A DNA stretch of 64,000 nucleotides from CADEEN01 sp040384625 (GTDB taxonomy: Bacteria > Pseudomonadota > Gammaproteobacteria > Burkholderiales > Burkholderiaceae_C), in the NCBI GenBank assembly GCA_040384625.1, contig JAZKIW010000081.1:16365-80364 (forward strand), given 5' to 3'. Made by a program: the position numbers and the translations under genes. The notes under the pieces were generated by a model. The model saw only the letters and a program-made list of their open reading frames with translations. It had not been told where the DNA came from and did not search any database. Each line of letters opens with the position of its first letter. The first letter of the stretch is position 1. Positions 17,055 through 25,962 of this stretch are shown here, piece by piece.

Positions 17055-17145
17055 GTCCGCACCACTCCTTCGGCTTCTGCCGGCTCGGCGCATTCTAGGC
17101 AGGGGCTCTGCCACCACCGGCTGTGGTTTCCACGTAAGGCAAGCC

Positions 17146-18948
17146 TCAAGGTCGCGCTGGCCCAATCCAGGCAGGTGTGGTGCGCAGCACCTCTTCCAGC
17201 GTCGTTGCACCTTCGGCGACCTTCATCGCCCCGGCCGCACGCAAAGGGTGCATCCCGTCGGCGACCGACTGGCGCCGCAGCGCGTCCTCGTCCATCGTGG
17301 GGTGGACACAGGCGCGAGCAGCTTCGCTCATGCCCATCAGTTCGTACAGACCCGCGCGGCCGCGGTAACCGGTCATCCGGCACTCGAGGCAACCGACCGG
17401 CTTGAAGATGCGCGGCGCGCCCTTGAGCTTCCAGGGCAACAGGGCCTGGGTCAACGTCGCAGCGCTGCTCTCGCTCGAGTCGGGCTGTTTGCATGCCGGG
17501 CACAGAGTGCGCGCCAGGCGCTGCGCCAGCACGCCGATCACCGTGGCCGAGATCAGATAGGGCGGCACGCCGAGGTCGGCCAAGCGCGTGATTGCCGCGG
17601 CGGCGTCGTTGGTGTGCAGGGTGCTGAACACCAGGTGCCCGGTGAGCGCGGCCTGGATCGCCATCTCAGCGGTGGCCAGATCGCGAATCTCGCCGACCAT
17701 GATGATGTCCGGGTCTTGCCGCATCAGCGCTCGGAGGCCCTCGGCGAAGCCCAGGTCGATGCTGGCCTGGACCTGGGTCTGGTTGAAAGCCGGCTCGATC
17801 ATCTCGATCGGGTCCTCGACCGTGCAGACGTTGACCTCTTCGGTCGCCAGGCGCTTCAAGGTCGCGTACAGCGTCGTCGTCTTGCCGCTGCCGGTCGGGC
17901 CGGTCACGAGGATGATGCCGTGCGGCCGCGCGCTGAGCTCGGCCCAGCGCTCGGCCTCGCGCGCACCGAAGCCCAGGGCCTCGACGCTCTTGACCACCGT
18001 GTCGGGGTCGAAGATGCGCATCACCATCTTCTCGCCGAAGGCGGTGGGCAGCGTCGCCAGCCGCATCTCGACCTCGTTGCCGGGCTGACCCTCGCCCGTC
18101 GGACGCACGGTCTTGATGCGGCCATCGAGCGGGCGGCGCTTCTCCACCACGTCCATGCGGCCGAGCAGCTTGACCCGCGCCACCATGGCATTCATTACCG
18201 TGATCGGCACCTGGTAGACGGTGTGCAGGACGCCGTCGATGCGAAACCGGATCACGCCCATTTCGCGCCGCGGCTCGAGGTGGATGTCGCTGGCGCGCTG
18301 GTCGAAGGCGTATTGCCACAGCCAGTCGACGACCTGGACCACGCCCTGGTCGTTGGCATCGAGCTGCTTGTTGCTCTTGCCCAGTTCGACCAGCTGCTCG
18401 AAGCTGGCCAGCGAAGTGGTTTCGCCGCGCTTGGCCGCCGCGCGCACCGAACGCGCCAGGGTGTAGAACTCGGTGGTGTAGCGCTGCACGTCCAGGGGAT
18501 GGGCCAGCACCAGCCGCAGGCGCTTCTTGGTGTGGGCCTCGATCTCGGCCACCCAGGCCGTGTCGAGCGGCTCGCAGGTGGCCACCGTGACATCGGTCAA
18601 TCCGACCGCGATCGGCAGGGCGCGTCGCACCTCGGCATAGCGGATCGACATCACGTCGGCAACCCGCGCCACGTCGACCTTCAGCGGATCGATGCGCAGA
18701 TAGGGCATCGCCAACCTGCCGGCCAGCCACTCGGTCAGCGCCTCGGTGTCGAGCGCGCGGCCGTTGCGTGCGTCGCTGAGGTTGGCCCCCCCCAGGCGGA
18801 TCAGCGGGTGCTGGCTCGAGTCGCCGGCGCCGAAGCGCAGGCGAATGCGCGCCGCTTCGGCGTCGCCCACCAGACCGTCTTCGTGCAGCCACTGCAGCAG
18901 CGTCCGCCATTCGAGGCGGCCCTGTGGGACGGGGACGTTGGCATTCAT
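17146..18948 (-). CDS. GspE/PulE/PilB-type secretion ATPase (orphan)
   Basis: This 600-aa protein is an AAA-like motor of the type II secretion and type IV pilus class. It shows Walker A GPTGSGKTTT, the Asp box EDPIE, Walker B QDPDIIMVGEIRD and His box STLHTNDA. Two CxxC pairs (CPAC and CLEC) near the C-terminus form the zinc element seen in GspE and PilB. An MshEN/T2SSE_N-like domain precedes it. The start at 18948 is fixed by an ATGA overlap with the upstream gene. No pilin, pseudopilin, GspF or GspD gene lies nearby, so it must serve a machine encoded elsewhere. Confidence 0.93.
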   Translation of the reverse strand: MNANVPVPQGRLEWRTLLQWLHEDGLVGDAEAARIRLRFGAGDSSQHPLIRLGGANLSDARNGRALDTEALTEWLAGRLAMPYLRIDPLKVDVARVADVMSIRYAEVRRALPIAVGLTDVTVATCEPLDTAWVAEIEAHTKKRLRLVLAHPLDVQRYTTEFYTLARSVRAAAKRGETTSLASFEQLVELGKSNKQLDANDQGVVQVVDWLWQYAFDQRASDIHLEPRREMGVIRFRIDGVLHTVYQVPITVMNAMVARVKLLGRMDVVEKRRPLDGRIKTVRPTGEGQPGNEVEMRLATLPTAFGEKMVMRIFDPDTVVKSVEALGFGAREAERWAELSARPHGIILVTGPTGSGKTTTLYATLKRLATEEVNVCTVEDPIEMIEPAFNQTQVQASIDLGFAEGLRALMRQDPDIIMVGEIRDLATAEMAIQAALTGHLVFSTLHTNDAAAAITRLADLGVPPYLISATVIGVLAQRLARTLCPACKQPDSSESSAATLTQALLPWKLKGAPRIFKPVGCLECRMTGYRGRAGLYELMGMSEAARACVHPTMDEDALRRQSVADGMHPLRAAGAMKVAEGATTLEEVLRTTPAWIGPARP

Positions 18949-19697
18949 GCTCTGTAGGGCCTGACCATGCGCAGCCACTTGCCCGCGGGCAGGCCGTAGC
19001 GCCGCTCGATGTTAGCGGCGCGCGCACTCAGCCCTTCCCGCCCAGGAATCTCCACTCCGCGGGCGGCCACCACGACGGTGTTGCCCTCGCGCGTCGGTCG
19101 CAGGCTCCACACCTGGTCAGGCCCGAACGCCGCCGCGATGCGCGCCGCACTGCGCTCGAAACTGGCCGCACGGCCGAACAGGTTGACGCTCATGACCCCG
19201 GCGTGGCCGAGCACGCCGCGGCAGGCCGCGTAGAAGGCGGCACTGTCGAGCACCGGCGCCGCCGCTTCGTGGTCGTACAGGTCGACGTTCAGGACCTGGG
19301 CTGTCTGCAGGTTAGCGTCGTCCTCGACCCAGGTCTGGGCGTCGGCCTCCAGCACGCGCAGGCGGGCATCGTCGGCAGGCAGGCGAAAGCCATGCCGGCA
19401 GGCGGCGATCACCGCCGGGTTCAGCTCGACCGCGGTGACGCGGTCCATGCGCAGCACCTGGTGGCAGTGGCGCGTGATCGCGCCGGCGCCCAGGCCGAGC
19501 TGGACCGCGTGCCCGCGCGCCAACTCCGCGCTGTCGCGCCACAGCATCCAGGACATCATGCGCTGCACATACTCGAGCACGATCGTGCGCGGCTCGCGCA
19601 CCAGCATGGCACCCTGCACCCAAGGTGTTTCACCCAGATGCAGCGTGCGCAGGCCATCGTGCTCGGCGATGGTCGCGCTGGGCAGTTCGGTCTTCAT
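18945..19697 (-). CDS. Spermidine synthase-like class I methyltransferase-fold protein
   Basis: This 250-aa protein has the Rossmann core of polyamine aminopropyltransferases. Visible elements are YVQRMMSWMLW (the strand leading to the core), AVQLGLGAGAITRHCHQVL (SAM-binding loop), VTAVELNPAVIAACR, and VLNVDLYDHEAAAPV. It lacks the longer N-terminal domain and several residues of true SpeE, so it may be a SpeE-like protein of unknown substrate. Its ATG overlaps the glycosylase stop and its stop overlaps the gspE start, both as ATGA. Confidence 0.8.
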   Translation of the reverse strand: MKTELPSATIAEHDGLRTLHLGETPWVQGAMLVREPRTIVLEYVQRMMSWMLWRDSAELARGHAVQLGLGAGAITRHCHQVLRMDRVTAVELNPAVIAACRHGFRLPADDARLRVLEADAQTWVEDDANLQTAQVLNVDLYDHEAAAPVLDSAAFYAACRGVLGHAGVMSVNLFGRAASFERSAARIAAAFGPDQVWSLRPTREGNTVVVAARGVEIPGREGLSARAANIERRYGLPAGKWLRMVRPYRA

Positions 19698-20203
19698 GCG
19701 GCGAGCCCAGCGGCGCTGAACACGGCGCGCCAGGCATCGAGCTTGCGCTCGAACGACCAGCTCGCATTGGCCGGGCTGGTCGAAGGCAAGCGGTGCACGG
19801 GCAGGCCGAGGCAACGCGTCAGACGCATCGAACGCGCCGACTCTCCCCCGTTGTGCGCGACCGCCCGCAGCGCTGGCAGGCGCGCGGCCAATCCGGCCAG
19901 ATCGTTCGGCCGGGAATCCTCGATCGCGCTGTCCAGGCTGCCCTCGCGATGGCAGGCGGCGTAGACATCCCACAAGGCCAGGCCGCGCCGACCCAGCTGT
20001 TCGAGGCGCGCTGCGTAGACCATCGAGCCGAGATCCAGTCCCCACAGGGCCGAGAGGATCGGCCAGAAGTGGTTGCGCGGGTGGGCGTAGTACTGCTGCG
20101 CGGCGAGCGAGGCGGCACCGGGGAAGCTGCCCAGCACCAGCAGTCGGGCGCCCGTGTCCGCCACCGGGGGCAGGCCCCGTAGGAGCACAGGCACCACTGT
20201 CAC
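19694..20203 (-). CDS. DNA-deoxyinosine (hypoxanthine) glycosylase, UDG superfamily
   Basis: This 169-aa protein fits family 6 uracil-DNA-glycosylase-like enzymes, which remove deaminated adenine (hypoxanthine) from DNA. Motif 1 is LVLGSFPGAASLAAQQYYAH and is followed by PRNHFWPIL. The C-terminal motif is LPSTSPANASW. The start is a GTG at 20203 that overlaps the tatD stop as GTGA. It pairs with a TatD nuclease, giving a small DNA-repair pair, then runs into an unrelated SpeE-like gene. Confidence 0.88.
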   Translation of the reverse strand: MTVVPVLLRGLPPVADTGARLLVLGSFPGAASLAAQQYYAHPRNHFWPILSALWGLDLGSMVYAARLEQLGRRGLALWDVYAACHREGSLDSAIEDSRPNDLAGLAARLPALRAVAHNGGESARSMRLTRCLGLPVHRLPSTSPANASWSFERKLDAWRAVFSAAGLAA

Positions 20204-21042
20204 GCGCCTACCGCCGTCGGCGCCACGGCCATCAGGCGGCCCAGGCGCGGCAACGCGCTGCAGACGTTCGCACTGCTGCGCTCGGCAGCCTGTGCGAGCG
20301 TCCAGTGGCGCAGGTCCGCCAGGGTCTGCGCAATGCGCGGCAACTCGGCCGGCTCGTTGCGGCTGGGCGGTCGGTGCGTGCGCTCGCCGGCCTTCACGTA
20401 GAGCCATTGCGGCGGAATGTCGGGCGCGTCGGTCTCGAGCACCGGCACGTCGGATGGCAGCGTCGCTGCCAGATGGCGGATCTGCAGGGCGCGCTCGAAG
20501 GTCATGGCGCCGCCGAAGCCGAGCTTGAAGCCGCGCTCGGCAAACTGCAACGCCTGCGCATCGCTGCCATTGAAAGCGTGGGCAATGCCGCCGCGCACCT
20601 CGATGCGCCGCAGTTGCTTCAGCAGACTGTCGGCCGAGCGCCGCACGTGCAGGATCACCGGCAGGTCGTGGACGCGCGCGAGTTGGAGTTGCGCGGCGTA
20701 GAAGCGCTCCTGGCGCTCCCGGTCCAGACCGGGCACGAAATGATCGAGGCCGATCTCGCCCACCGCCACCAGGTGTGGGTCGCCGCGATGGGCCTGCAGC
20801 GCCTCGGACAGACGCTCGAGATCGGCTTCCGCAGCCCCATCCACTTGAAGGGGGTGGATACCCAGGGCGTAGGCCAGGCCATGTCGATGTGCCAGCGCAA
20901 CCAGGCCCTCGAAGCCCGCCACGGCCACCGCGGGCAGCACCAGCATGGCCACGCCGACTGCGCGTGCACGTTGCACCACCGCGTCGCGGTCGGCATCGAA
21001 CTCCAGCGCGTCGAGGTGACAGTGGCTATCGATCCAGGGCAT
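20200..21042 (-). CDS. TatD family metal-dependent hydrolase (DNase)
   Basis: This 280-aa protein has the amidohydrolase barrel of TatD nucleases. The metal ligands are visible: WIDSHCHLDALEF at the N-terminus, GEIGLDHF near residue 98, PVILHVRRSAD near 132 and LETDAPDIPPQ near 207. The ATG at 21042 starts directly at the family N-terminus; upstream codons are rejected. TatD proteins are 3'-5' nucleases linked to DNA repair. It heads the leftward unit and is divergent from the protease gene at 21129. Confidence 0.93.
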   Translation of the reverse strand: MPWIDSHCHLDALEFDADRDAVVQRARAVGVAMLVLPAVAVAGFEGLVALAHRHGLAYALGIHPLQVDGAAEADLERLSEALQAHRGDPHLVAVGEIGLDHFVPGLDRERQERFYAAQLQLARVHDLPVILHVRRSADSLLKQLRRIEVRGGIAHAFNGSDAQALQFAERGFKLGFGGAMTFERALQIRHLAATLPSDVPVLETDAPDIPPQWLYVKAGERTHRPPSRNEPAELPRIAQTLADLRHWTLAQAAERSSANVCSALPRLGRLMAVAPTAVGA

Positions 21043-21128
21043 GCCTTGAATGATCCCACGTCGAGCACGGGGGCCGGCCGCGTGGTACTGTTTTGCCCTC
21101 CGCGACGCCTTTTTCCTGGGAGCGTTCC

Positions 21129-22190
21129 ATGAGGCGAGCCCCGCTATACAGCGCATCGACCCCCCGGGCCCTGCCTTCGGCCGGCAGCGCCGCGCCCACG
21201 GCCGAGCCGTCTACGGGCGCGCCGACGACCGCCTTGACGGCGGCCGCCGCCCCTGCGCCGCGAACTCGGCGCTACCGATCCTGGCTGACGACCGGTCTGG
21301 CCGCCCTGCTCGGTGCGGCGCTGGCGGTCGCCCTGCTGTTGCGCTTCGGCCCTCCCGGGTCGCGCGCACTGACGCAGGACGACATCGACCGCGCGGTGCT
21401 GCACACCCTGAACACCAAGTCGCTGCCGGCACCCGCCGCCAAGGCTTTTGACGCCGTGCGCGGCTCGGTGGTCAAGGTGATCGGCCTGTCAGGCCCGAAG
21501 GAGGTGGTGGCCAAGGACAGCAAGGGCAACAACGACGGCAAGGAGCCGAAGAAGGACAAGGCTCCGAAGGACGGCAAGCCAGGCAAGGACGGCAGCGACG
21601 GCAAACGCGCCCAGCCCCGGGTCGAGAAAGACGGCGACGACAACGATCGCGAGGAACGCGGCATCGGAACCGGTGTCGTGATCATGGACAACGGCACCAT
21701 CCTGACCAACCTGCACGTGGTCTTTGGCGCCAAGCGCATCCAGGTGATCTTTGCCGACGGGCTGGAGGCCGAGGCCGACGTGGTCGCCCTGCGCCCCGAA
21801 CACGACCTGGCGGTGCTGCGCGCGCGCAAGATCCCGGACGACCTGAAGGCGGCGACGATGCGCAGCACCCACGACCTGCGTCCGGGCGACCGCGTCACCG
21901 CCATCGGCTTTCCGTTCGGCATCGGGCCCTCGGTGTCGCACGGCGTGGTGTCCGGCCTGAAACGCGAATTCCGCTCACCCGAGGGTCAGCGCATCCTGAC
22001 CAACCTGATCCAGTTCGACGCAGCGGCGAACCCCGGAAATTCCGGCGGCCCGCTGGTCACCGACGATGGCGAAGTGGTCGGCATCGTGACGGCGATCTAC
22101 AACCCGACCGAGGAACGCTTCTTTGTCGGCATCGGTTTTGCAGTACCGATCGAGAACGCAGCCCAGGCTGCTGGCATGCCACCCTTCTGA
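21129..22190 (+). CDS. Trypsin-like serine protease, HtrA/DegP type without PDZ domain
   Basis: This is a 353-aa S1C-type protease. A membrane anchor lies at about residues 55-77 (WLTTGLAALLGAALAVALLL). A lysine/aspartate-rich spacer follows (about 130-175, for example KEPKKDKAPKDGKPGKDG). The catalytic residues are in ILTNLHVVFG (His), PEHDLAVLR (Asp) and AANPGNSGGPL (Ser). The protein ends just after the protease fold, so the usual PDZ domains are absent. The ATG at 21129 has GGGAG upstream. It probably acts at the periplasmic face and leads the moxR unit. Confidence 0.92.
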   Translation: MRRAPLYSASTPRALPSAGSAAPTAEPSTGAPTTALTAAAAPAPRTRRYRSWLTTGLAALLGAALAVALLLRFGPPGSRALTQDDIDRAVLHTLNTKSLPAPAAKAFDAVRGSVVKVIGLSGPKEVVAKDSKGNNDGKEPKKDKAPKDGKPGKDGSDGKRAQPRVEKDGDDNDREERGIGTGVVIMDNGTILTNLHVVFGAKRIQVIFADGLEAEADVVALRPEHDLAVLRARKIPDDLKAATMRSTHDLRPGDRVTAIGFPFGIGPSVSHGVVSGLKREFRSPEGQRILTNLIQFDAAANPGNSGGPLVTDDGEVVGIVTAIYNPTEERFFVGIGFAVPIENAAQAAGMPPF

Positions 22191-22206
22191 CGACAGGACC
22201 GACAAG

Positions 22207-23220
22207 ATGACCGAACGCATTACCGCCGATGCCTCCGCCACCCTGATGGAGCAACTGCTCTATGAGGTCAAGCGTGTCGTGGTCGGCCAGGACCGTTTCC
22301 TGGAGCGCGTGCTGGTGGCGATGCTCGCGCAGGGCCATCTGCTGGTCGAGGGCGTGCCCGGACTGGCCAAGACGCTGACCGTCAAAACCTTGGCGCGCAC
22401 CCTGTCGGGCCAGTTCAAGCGTATCCAGTTCACGCCCGACCTGGTGCCAGCCGACCTGATCGGCACGCGCATCTACAACCAGAAGAGCGGCGAGTTCGGC
22501 ACCACGCTGGGGCCGGTGTTCACCAACCTGCTGCTGGCCGACGAAATCAACCGCGCGCCGGCCAAGGTGCAGAGCGCCCTGCTCGAAGTGATGCAGGAGC
22601 GCCAGGTCACCATCGCTGGCCAGACCCACAAGGTGCCCGAGCCCTTCCTGGTCATGGCGACCCAGAACCCGATCGAGACCGAAGGCACCTACCCCCTGCC
22701 CGAAGCGCAAGTCGACCGCTTCATGATGAAGGTGCTGGTCGACTACCCGAGCGAAGACGAAGAGTTCGTGATCGTCGAACGCGTCACCGGCCCGGCGGTC
22801 GAGGTGGGGGCGGTGGCGACGACCGACCAGCTCGCCCAACTGCAGCGCGAGTGCCGCAACGCTTACGTCGACCCGGCCCTGATCACCTACGCGGTCAAGT
22901 TGGTGGCGGCGACGCGCGACCCGGCCAAGGCGGGCTTGAAGGATTTGGCCAAATACGTTGCCTTCGGCGCCAGCCCGCGCGCCACCATCTGCCTGATCGA
23001 GGGTGCCCGGGCCCTGGCCTTCCTGCGCGGGCGCACCTATGTGCTGCCGGAGGATCTGCTGGACCTCACCGGCGACGTGCTGCGCCATCGCATTTCACTG
23101 ACCTACGAAGCGCTGGCCGACGGCATCACGGCCGACGCCTTGGTCGAGCGCATCGTCAAGGCCCTGCCGGCGCCCGCGAAACCTCTGGCCCACGATGACC
23201 GCGTCGCAGCCAACGGCTGA
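22207..23220 (+). CDS. MoxR family AAA+ ATPase
   Basis: This is a 337-aa AAA_3 protein thought to act as a chaperone for metal insertion or complex assembly together with VWA proteins. Walker A is GVPGLAKT near residue 49, Walker B is LLADEINRAP near 110, and sensor 1 is ATQNPIETEGTYPLPEAQ. A C-terminal lid follows (ASPRATICLIEGARALAFL). It starts 16 bases after the protease stop and overlaps the DUF58 gene by 26 bases. The order MoxR-DUF58-VWA is the standard one in proteobacteria. Confidence 0.95.
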   Translation: MTERITADASATLMEQLLYEVKRVVVGQDRFLERVLVAMLAQGHLLVEGVPGLAKTLTVKTLARTLSGQFKRIQFTPDLVPADLIGTRIYNQKSGEFGTTLGPVFTNLLLADEINRAPAKVQSALLEVMQERQVTIAGQTHKVPEPFLVMATQNPIETEGTYPLPEAQVDRFMMKVLVDYPSEDEEFVIVERVTGPAVEVGAVATTDQLAQLQRECRNAYVDPALITYAVKLVAATRDPAKAGLKDLAKYVAFGASPRATICLIEGARALAFLRGRTYVLPEDLLDLTGDVLRHRISLTYEALADGITADALVERIVKALPAPAKPLAHDDRVAANG

Positions 23221-24148
23221 GCCCAGCGAACTGCCCACGGTCCAGGCGCTGCTGCAGCACCTGGAGTGGACGGTGCTGAAGCGCCTGGACGGCGCGCTGC
23301 AGGGCGACTACCGCACCCTGCTGCGCGGCCATGGCATCGACCTGGCCGATCTGCGCGAGTACCAGTTCCACGACGACGTGCGCCACATCGACTGGAACGT
23401 CACCGCCCGATTGCAGGTGCCGCACGTGCGCCAGTTCACCGAGGACCGCGAACTCTGCGCCTGGTTCCTGCTCGACCTCAGTCCCTCGGTCGACTTCGGC
23501 TCGCGACAGAGAAAGCGCAGTGTCTCCGAGGCCTTCGTCGCGGTGATGGCCAGCCTGGTACTGCGCCATGGCAACCGCGCTGGCGCGGTGCTCTATGGCA
23601 ATGCCGTCGATACCGTGCTGCCGGCCAAGAGCGGGCGGCGCCACGTGCTACACCTGATGCAGCGCATGCGCTCGCGCCCGGCCTCCACGCCGGCTGGAGG
23701 GACGCGTCTGGCCGATCTGATCGAGCGCGCGCGGCCGACGATGCGCCAGCGGGCCAGCGTGTTCGTCGTCTCCGACTTCATCAGCGAAGACGGCTGGGAA
23801 GCGCCGCTCGCACGCCTGGCCGAGCGCCACGACGTGGTGGCAGTGCGCTTGTACGACCCGCTCGAGATGAGCATGCCCGACCTCGGCCTGGTGCTGTTGC
23901 AGGACAGCGAAACCGGCGAGCAGATCTTCGTCGATACCGGCCAGCGCGGCTTTCGCGAGCGCTTCGCCGAGGCCGCTGTACGGCGCGAGGCGGCCCTTCG
24001 CGCTTCGCTCGCGCATGCCGGCGTAGACACCCTTGAACTTTCCACCGAGGCCGACTTGGGCGACGCGATCCTGCGCTTCGTCGACGCCCGCCGGCAACGC
24101 AGCCGCATGGCCGCCGGGTCGATGCCGCTGGCAAGGAGGCACGCATGA
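23195..24148 (+). CDS. DUF58 domain-containing protein
   Basis: This 317-aa protein contains the DUF58 region, a VWA-related fold. The family signature is RGHGIDLADLREYQFHDDVR followed by HIDWNVTARLQVPHVRQF. The region ELCAWFLLDLSPSVDFG matches the DxS-type strand. No membrane helices are seen, so this is a cytoplasmic member. It overlaps moxR at its start and the VWA gene at its end (ATGA), so the three are expected to be made in step and to work together. Confidence 0.93.
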   Translation: MTASQPTAEPSELPTVQALLQHLEWTVLKRLDGALQGDYRTLLRGHGIDLADLREYQFHDDVRHIDWNVTARLQVPHVRQFTEDRELCAWFLLDLSPSVDFGSRQRKRSVSEAFVAVMASLVLRHGNRAGAVLYGNAVDTVLPAKSGRRHVLHLMQRMRSRPASTPAGGTRLADLIERARPTMRQRASVFVVSDFISEDGWEAPLARLAERHDVVAVRLYDPLEMSMPDLGLVLLQDSETGEQIFVDTGQRGFRERFAEAAVRREAALRASLAHAGVDTLELSTEADLGDAILRFVDARRQRSRMAAGSMPLARRHA

Positions 24149-25176
24149 ATTTCCTCTGGCAAGAAGCGCTATGGGCGCTGCTGTTGCTGCCGCTGCTGGT
24201 GTTGGCCTATGTCTGGCTGCTGCGGCGGCGTAAGAAGTCGGCCGTCACCTGGGCCAGCCTCGGGATCGTCAAGGAAGCGATGGGCGCGCAGCGCGCCTGG
24301 CGCCGCCATGTGCCGCCGGCCTTGCTCCTGTTGGCTCTGGCCGCACTGCTGGTCGCGACCGCCCGGCCTACAGCGGTAGTGACCTTGCCGATGGTCGAGC
24401 AAACCATCGTGCTGGCCATGGACGTGTCGGGCTCGATGCGCGCAACCGATGTCGAACCAAACCGCCTGGTCGCCTCGCAGGCGGCGGCCAAAGCCTTCAT
24501 AGCCGAGTTGCCGCGCGCGGTGCGCATCGGCGTGGTGTCCTTCGCCGGGACGGCCGCTGTCGTTCAGCCCCCCACCCTCAGCCGCGAAGACGTGGTGGCC
24601 GCCATCGATCGCTTCCAGCTGCAACGCGGCACGGCCATCGGCAGCGGCATCGTCCTCTCGCTGGCCACCATCTTCCCCGACGCCGGGATCGATCTGTCGC
24701 AGATCACCGGCCAACGCCTGATGCCCAAGGCCCTGGGCGACAGGGTGCCCGAGAAGGAGTTCACCCCGGTCGAGCCCGGCAGCTACAGCTCGGCCGCCAT
24801 CATCTTGCTTACCGATGGGCAGCGCACCACCGGCCCCGACTCGATGGACGCCGCAAAGATGGCCGCCGACCGTGGCATCAAGATCTACACCGTGGGCATC
24901 GGCACCAAGGACGGCGAGACCATCGGCTTCGAGGGCTGGTCGATGCGCGTGCGCCTGGACGAAGAGACCCTGAAGCAGGTGGCGATGGCCACACGGGCCG
25001 AGTACTTCTATGCCGGCACGGCGGTCGACCTGAAGAAGGTCTACCAGTCGCTCGGCTCGCGCCTCTCGGCGCAGAAGAAGGAGACCGAGGTCACCGCCCT
25101 GTTCGCGGCGCTCGGCGCTGTGTTCGCGCTGGCCGCAGCCACGCTGTCGCTGTGGTGGTTCGGGCGCATCACCTGA
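24145..25176 (+). CDS. BatA-like von Willebrand factor A protein
   Basis: This 343-aa membrane protein has an N-terminal helix near residues 8-27, a second near 50-70, a VWA domain at about 90-290 and a C-terminal helix near 315-335. The metal-ion adhesion site reads AMDVSGSMRATD, with the threonine and aspartate of the site in GTAIGSG and LLTDGQRTTG. This is the BatA type of the aerotolerance operon; no BatB, BatC or BatD follows. It partners the MoxR ATPase and DUF58 protein and may recruit them to the membrane. Confidence 0.92.
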   Translation: MNFLWQEALWALLLLPLLVLAYVWLLRRRKKSAVTWASLGIVKEAMGAQRAWRRHVPPALLLLALAALLVATARPTAVVTLPMVEQTIVLAMDVSGSMRATDVEPNRLVASQAAAKAFIAELPRAVRIGVVSFAGTAAVVQPPTLSREDVVAAIDRFQLQRGTAIGSGIVLSLATIFPDAGIDLSQITGQRLMPKALGDRVPEKEFTPVEPGSYSSAAIILLTDGQRTTGPDSMDAAKMAADRGIKIYTVGIGTKDGETIGFEGWSMRVRLDEETLKQVAMATRAEYFYAGTAVDLKKVYQSLGSRLSAQKKETEVTALFAALGAVFALAAATLSLWWFGRIT

Positions 25177-25955
25177 ACAATGCCAGGGGCCCGGGTCTGT
25201 ACTGGCTCGACGACGACGCTTCGCCCTTCCCGCCGACCAGCCAGGCCCTGGGCGCCACGAGCGAGGCGCCCGGCCTGCTCGCCGCGGGCGGCAGACTCAC
25301 CCTGTCGCGTCTCGAAGCGGCGTACCGGAACGGCATCTTCCCCTGGTACAGCGAGGGCCAACCAGTGCTCTGGTGGGCACCCGATCCGCGCATGGTGTTG
25401 CCGGTGGTCGAATTCAAGCTCAGCCGCTCGCTCAGGAAGACGTTGACGCGCTTCCTGCGCACGCCCGGCTGCGAAGTGCGCTTCGACAGCGCCTTCGACC
25501 GGGTGATCACCGCTTGCGCGGCCACCCCGCGCAACGGCCAGCCAGGCACCTGGATCCTGCCGCCCCTGCAGCGCGCCTACGCCGCTTGGCACCGCGCAGG
25601 CGCCGTGCACAGCGTCGAGACCTGGGTCGATGACGCTTTGGTCGGCGGCCTCTACGGCGTGGGCATCGGGCGCATGTTCTTCGGCGAATCGATGTTCTCG
25701 CATGCCAGCGACGCCTCGAAGATCGCCCTCGCCGCGCTCGTCGCGTTCTGCCACGGCCATGGCATCGAGCTCATCGACTGTCAGCAGAACACCGGCCACC
25801 TCGCCTCGCTTGGCGCGCGCGAGATCTCGCGCACCGATTTCGAGCATCACCTGGCCCTCACCCTGGGGGCCGAAAGGCCGCCGCGCTGGACCTATGATGT
25901 GGCGCATTGGGGCCGGCTCGGGCTCCAGACCCACCCAGAGCCCGGCCTCGTGTGA
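25152..25955 (+). CDS. aat: Leucyl/phenylalanyl-tRNA--protein transferase
   Basis: Aat adds leucine or phenylalanine to proteins with N-terminal Lys or Arg, marking them for ClpAP. The 267-aa frame shows LEAAYRNGIFPWYSEGQPVL and WWAPDPRMVLP, then VGGLYGVGIGRMFFGESMFS and IDCQQNTGHLASLGAREISR, all diagnostic. The start is uncertain: GTG at 25152 or 25155 lies inside the end of the VWA gene, and no clear ATG fits. It is followed by bpt, the usual Burkholderiales pairing of two N-degron enzymes. Confidence 0.95.
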   Translation: MVVRAHHLNNARGPGLYWLDDDASPFPPTSQALGATSEAPGLLAAGGRLTLSRLEAAYRNGIFPWYSEGQPVLWWAPDPRMVLPVVEFKLSRSLRKTLTRFLRTPGCEVRFDSAFDRVITACAATPRNGQPGTWILPPLQRAYAAWHRAGAVHSVETWVDDALVGGLYGVGIGRMFFGESMFSHASDASKIALAALVAFCHGHGIELIDCQQNTGHLASLGAREISRTDFEHHLALTLGAERPPRWTYDVAHWGRLGLQTHPEPGLV

Positions 25956-25962
25956 GCCGCCC

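Noticed and set aside
17146..18948. Type II secretion locus.
   Set aside because: Only the ATPase is present; no GspC-GspO genes flank it.
17666..19027. A 450-codon frame inside the GspE gene in a different minus-strand phase.
   Set aside because: Walker, Asp-box and His-box motifs are all in the other phase; this one is an off-frame shadow.
21510..21640. Lys/Asp/Gly-rich coding stretch of the protease as a DNA tandem repeat.
   Set aside because: The codons vary and no exact repeat unit is present; it is a biased protein spacer.
22207..25176. MoxR-VWA genes as a defence or conflict system.
   Set aside because: The order with DUF58 and a BatA-like membrane VWA protein is the ordinary chromosomal arrangement.
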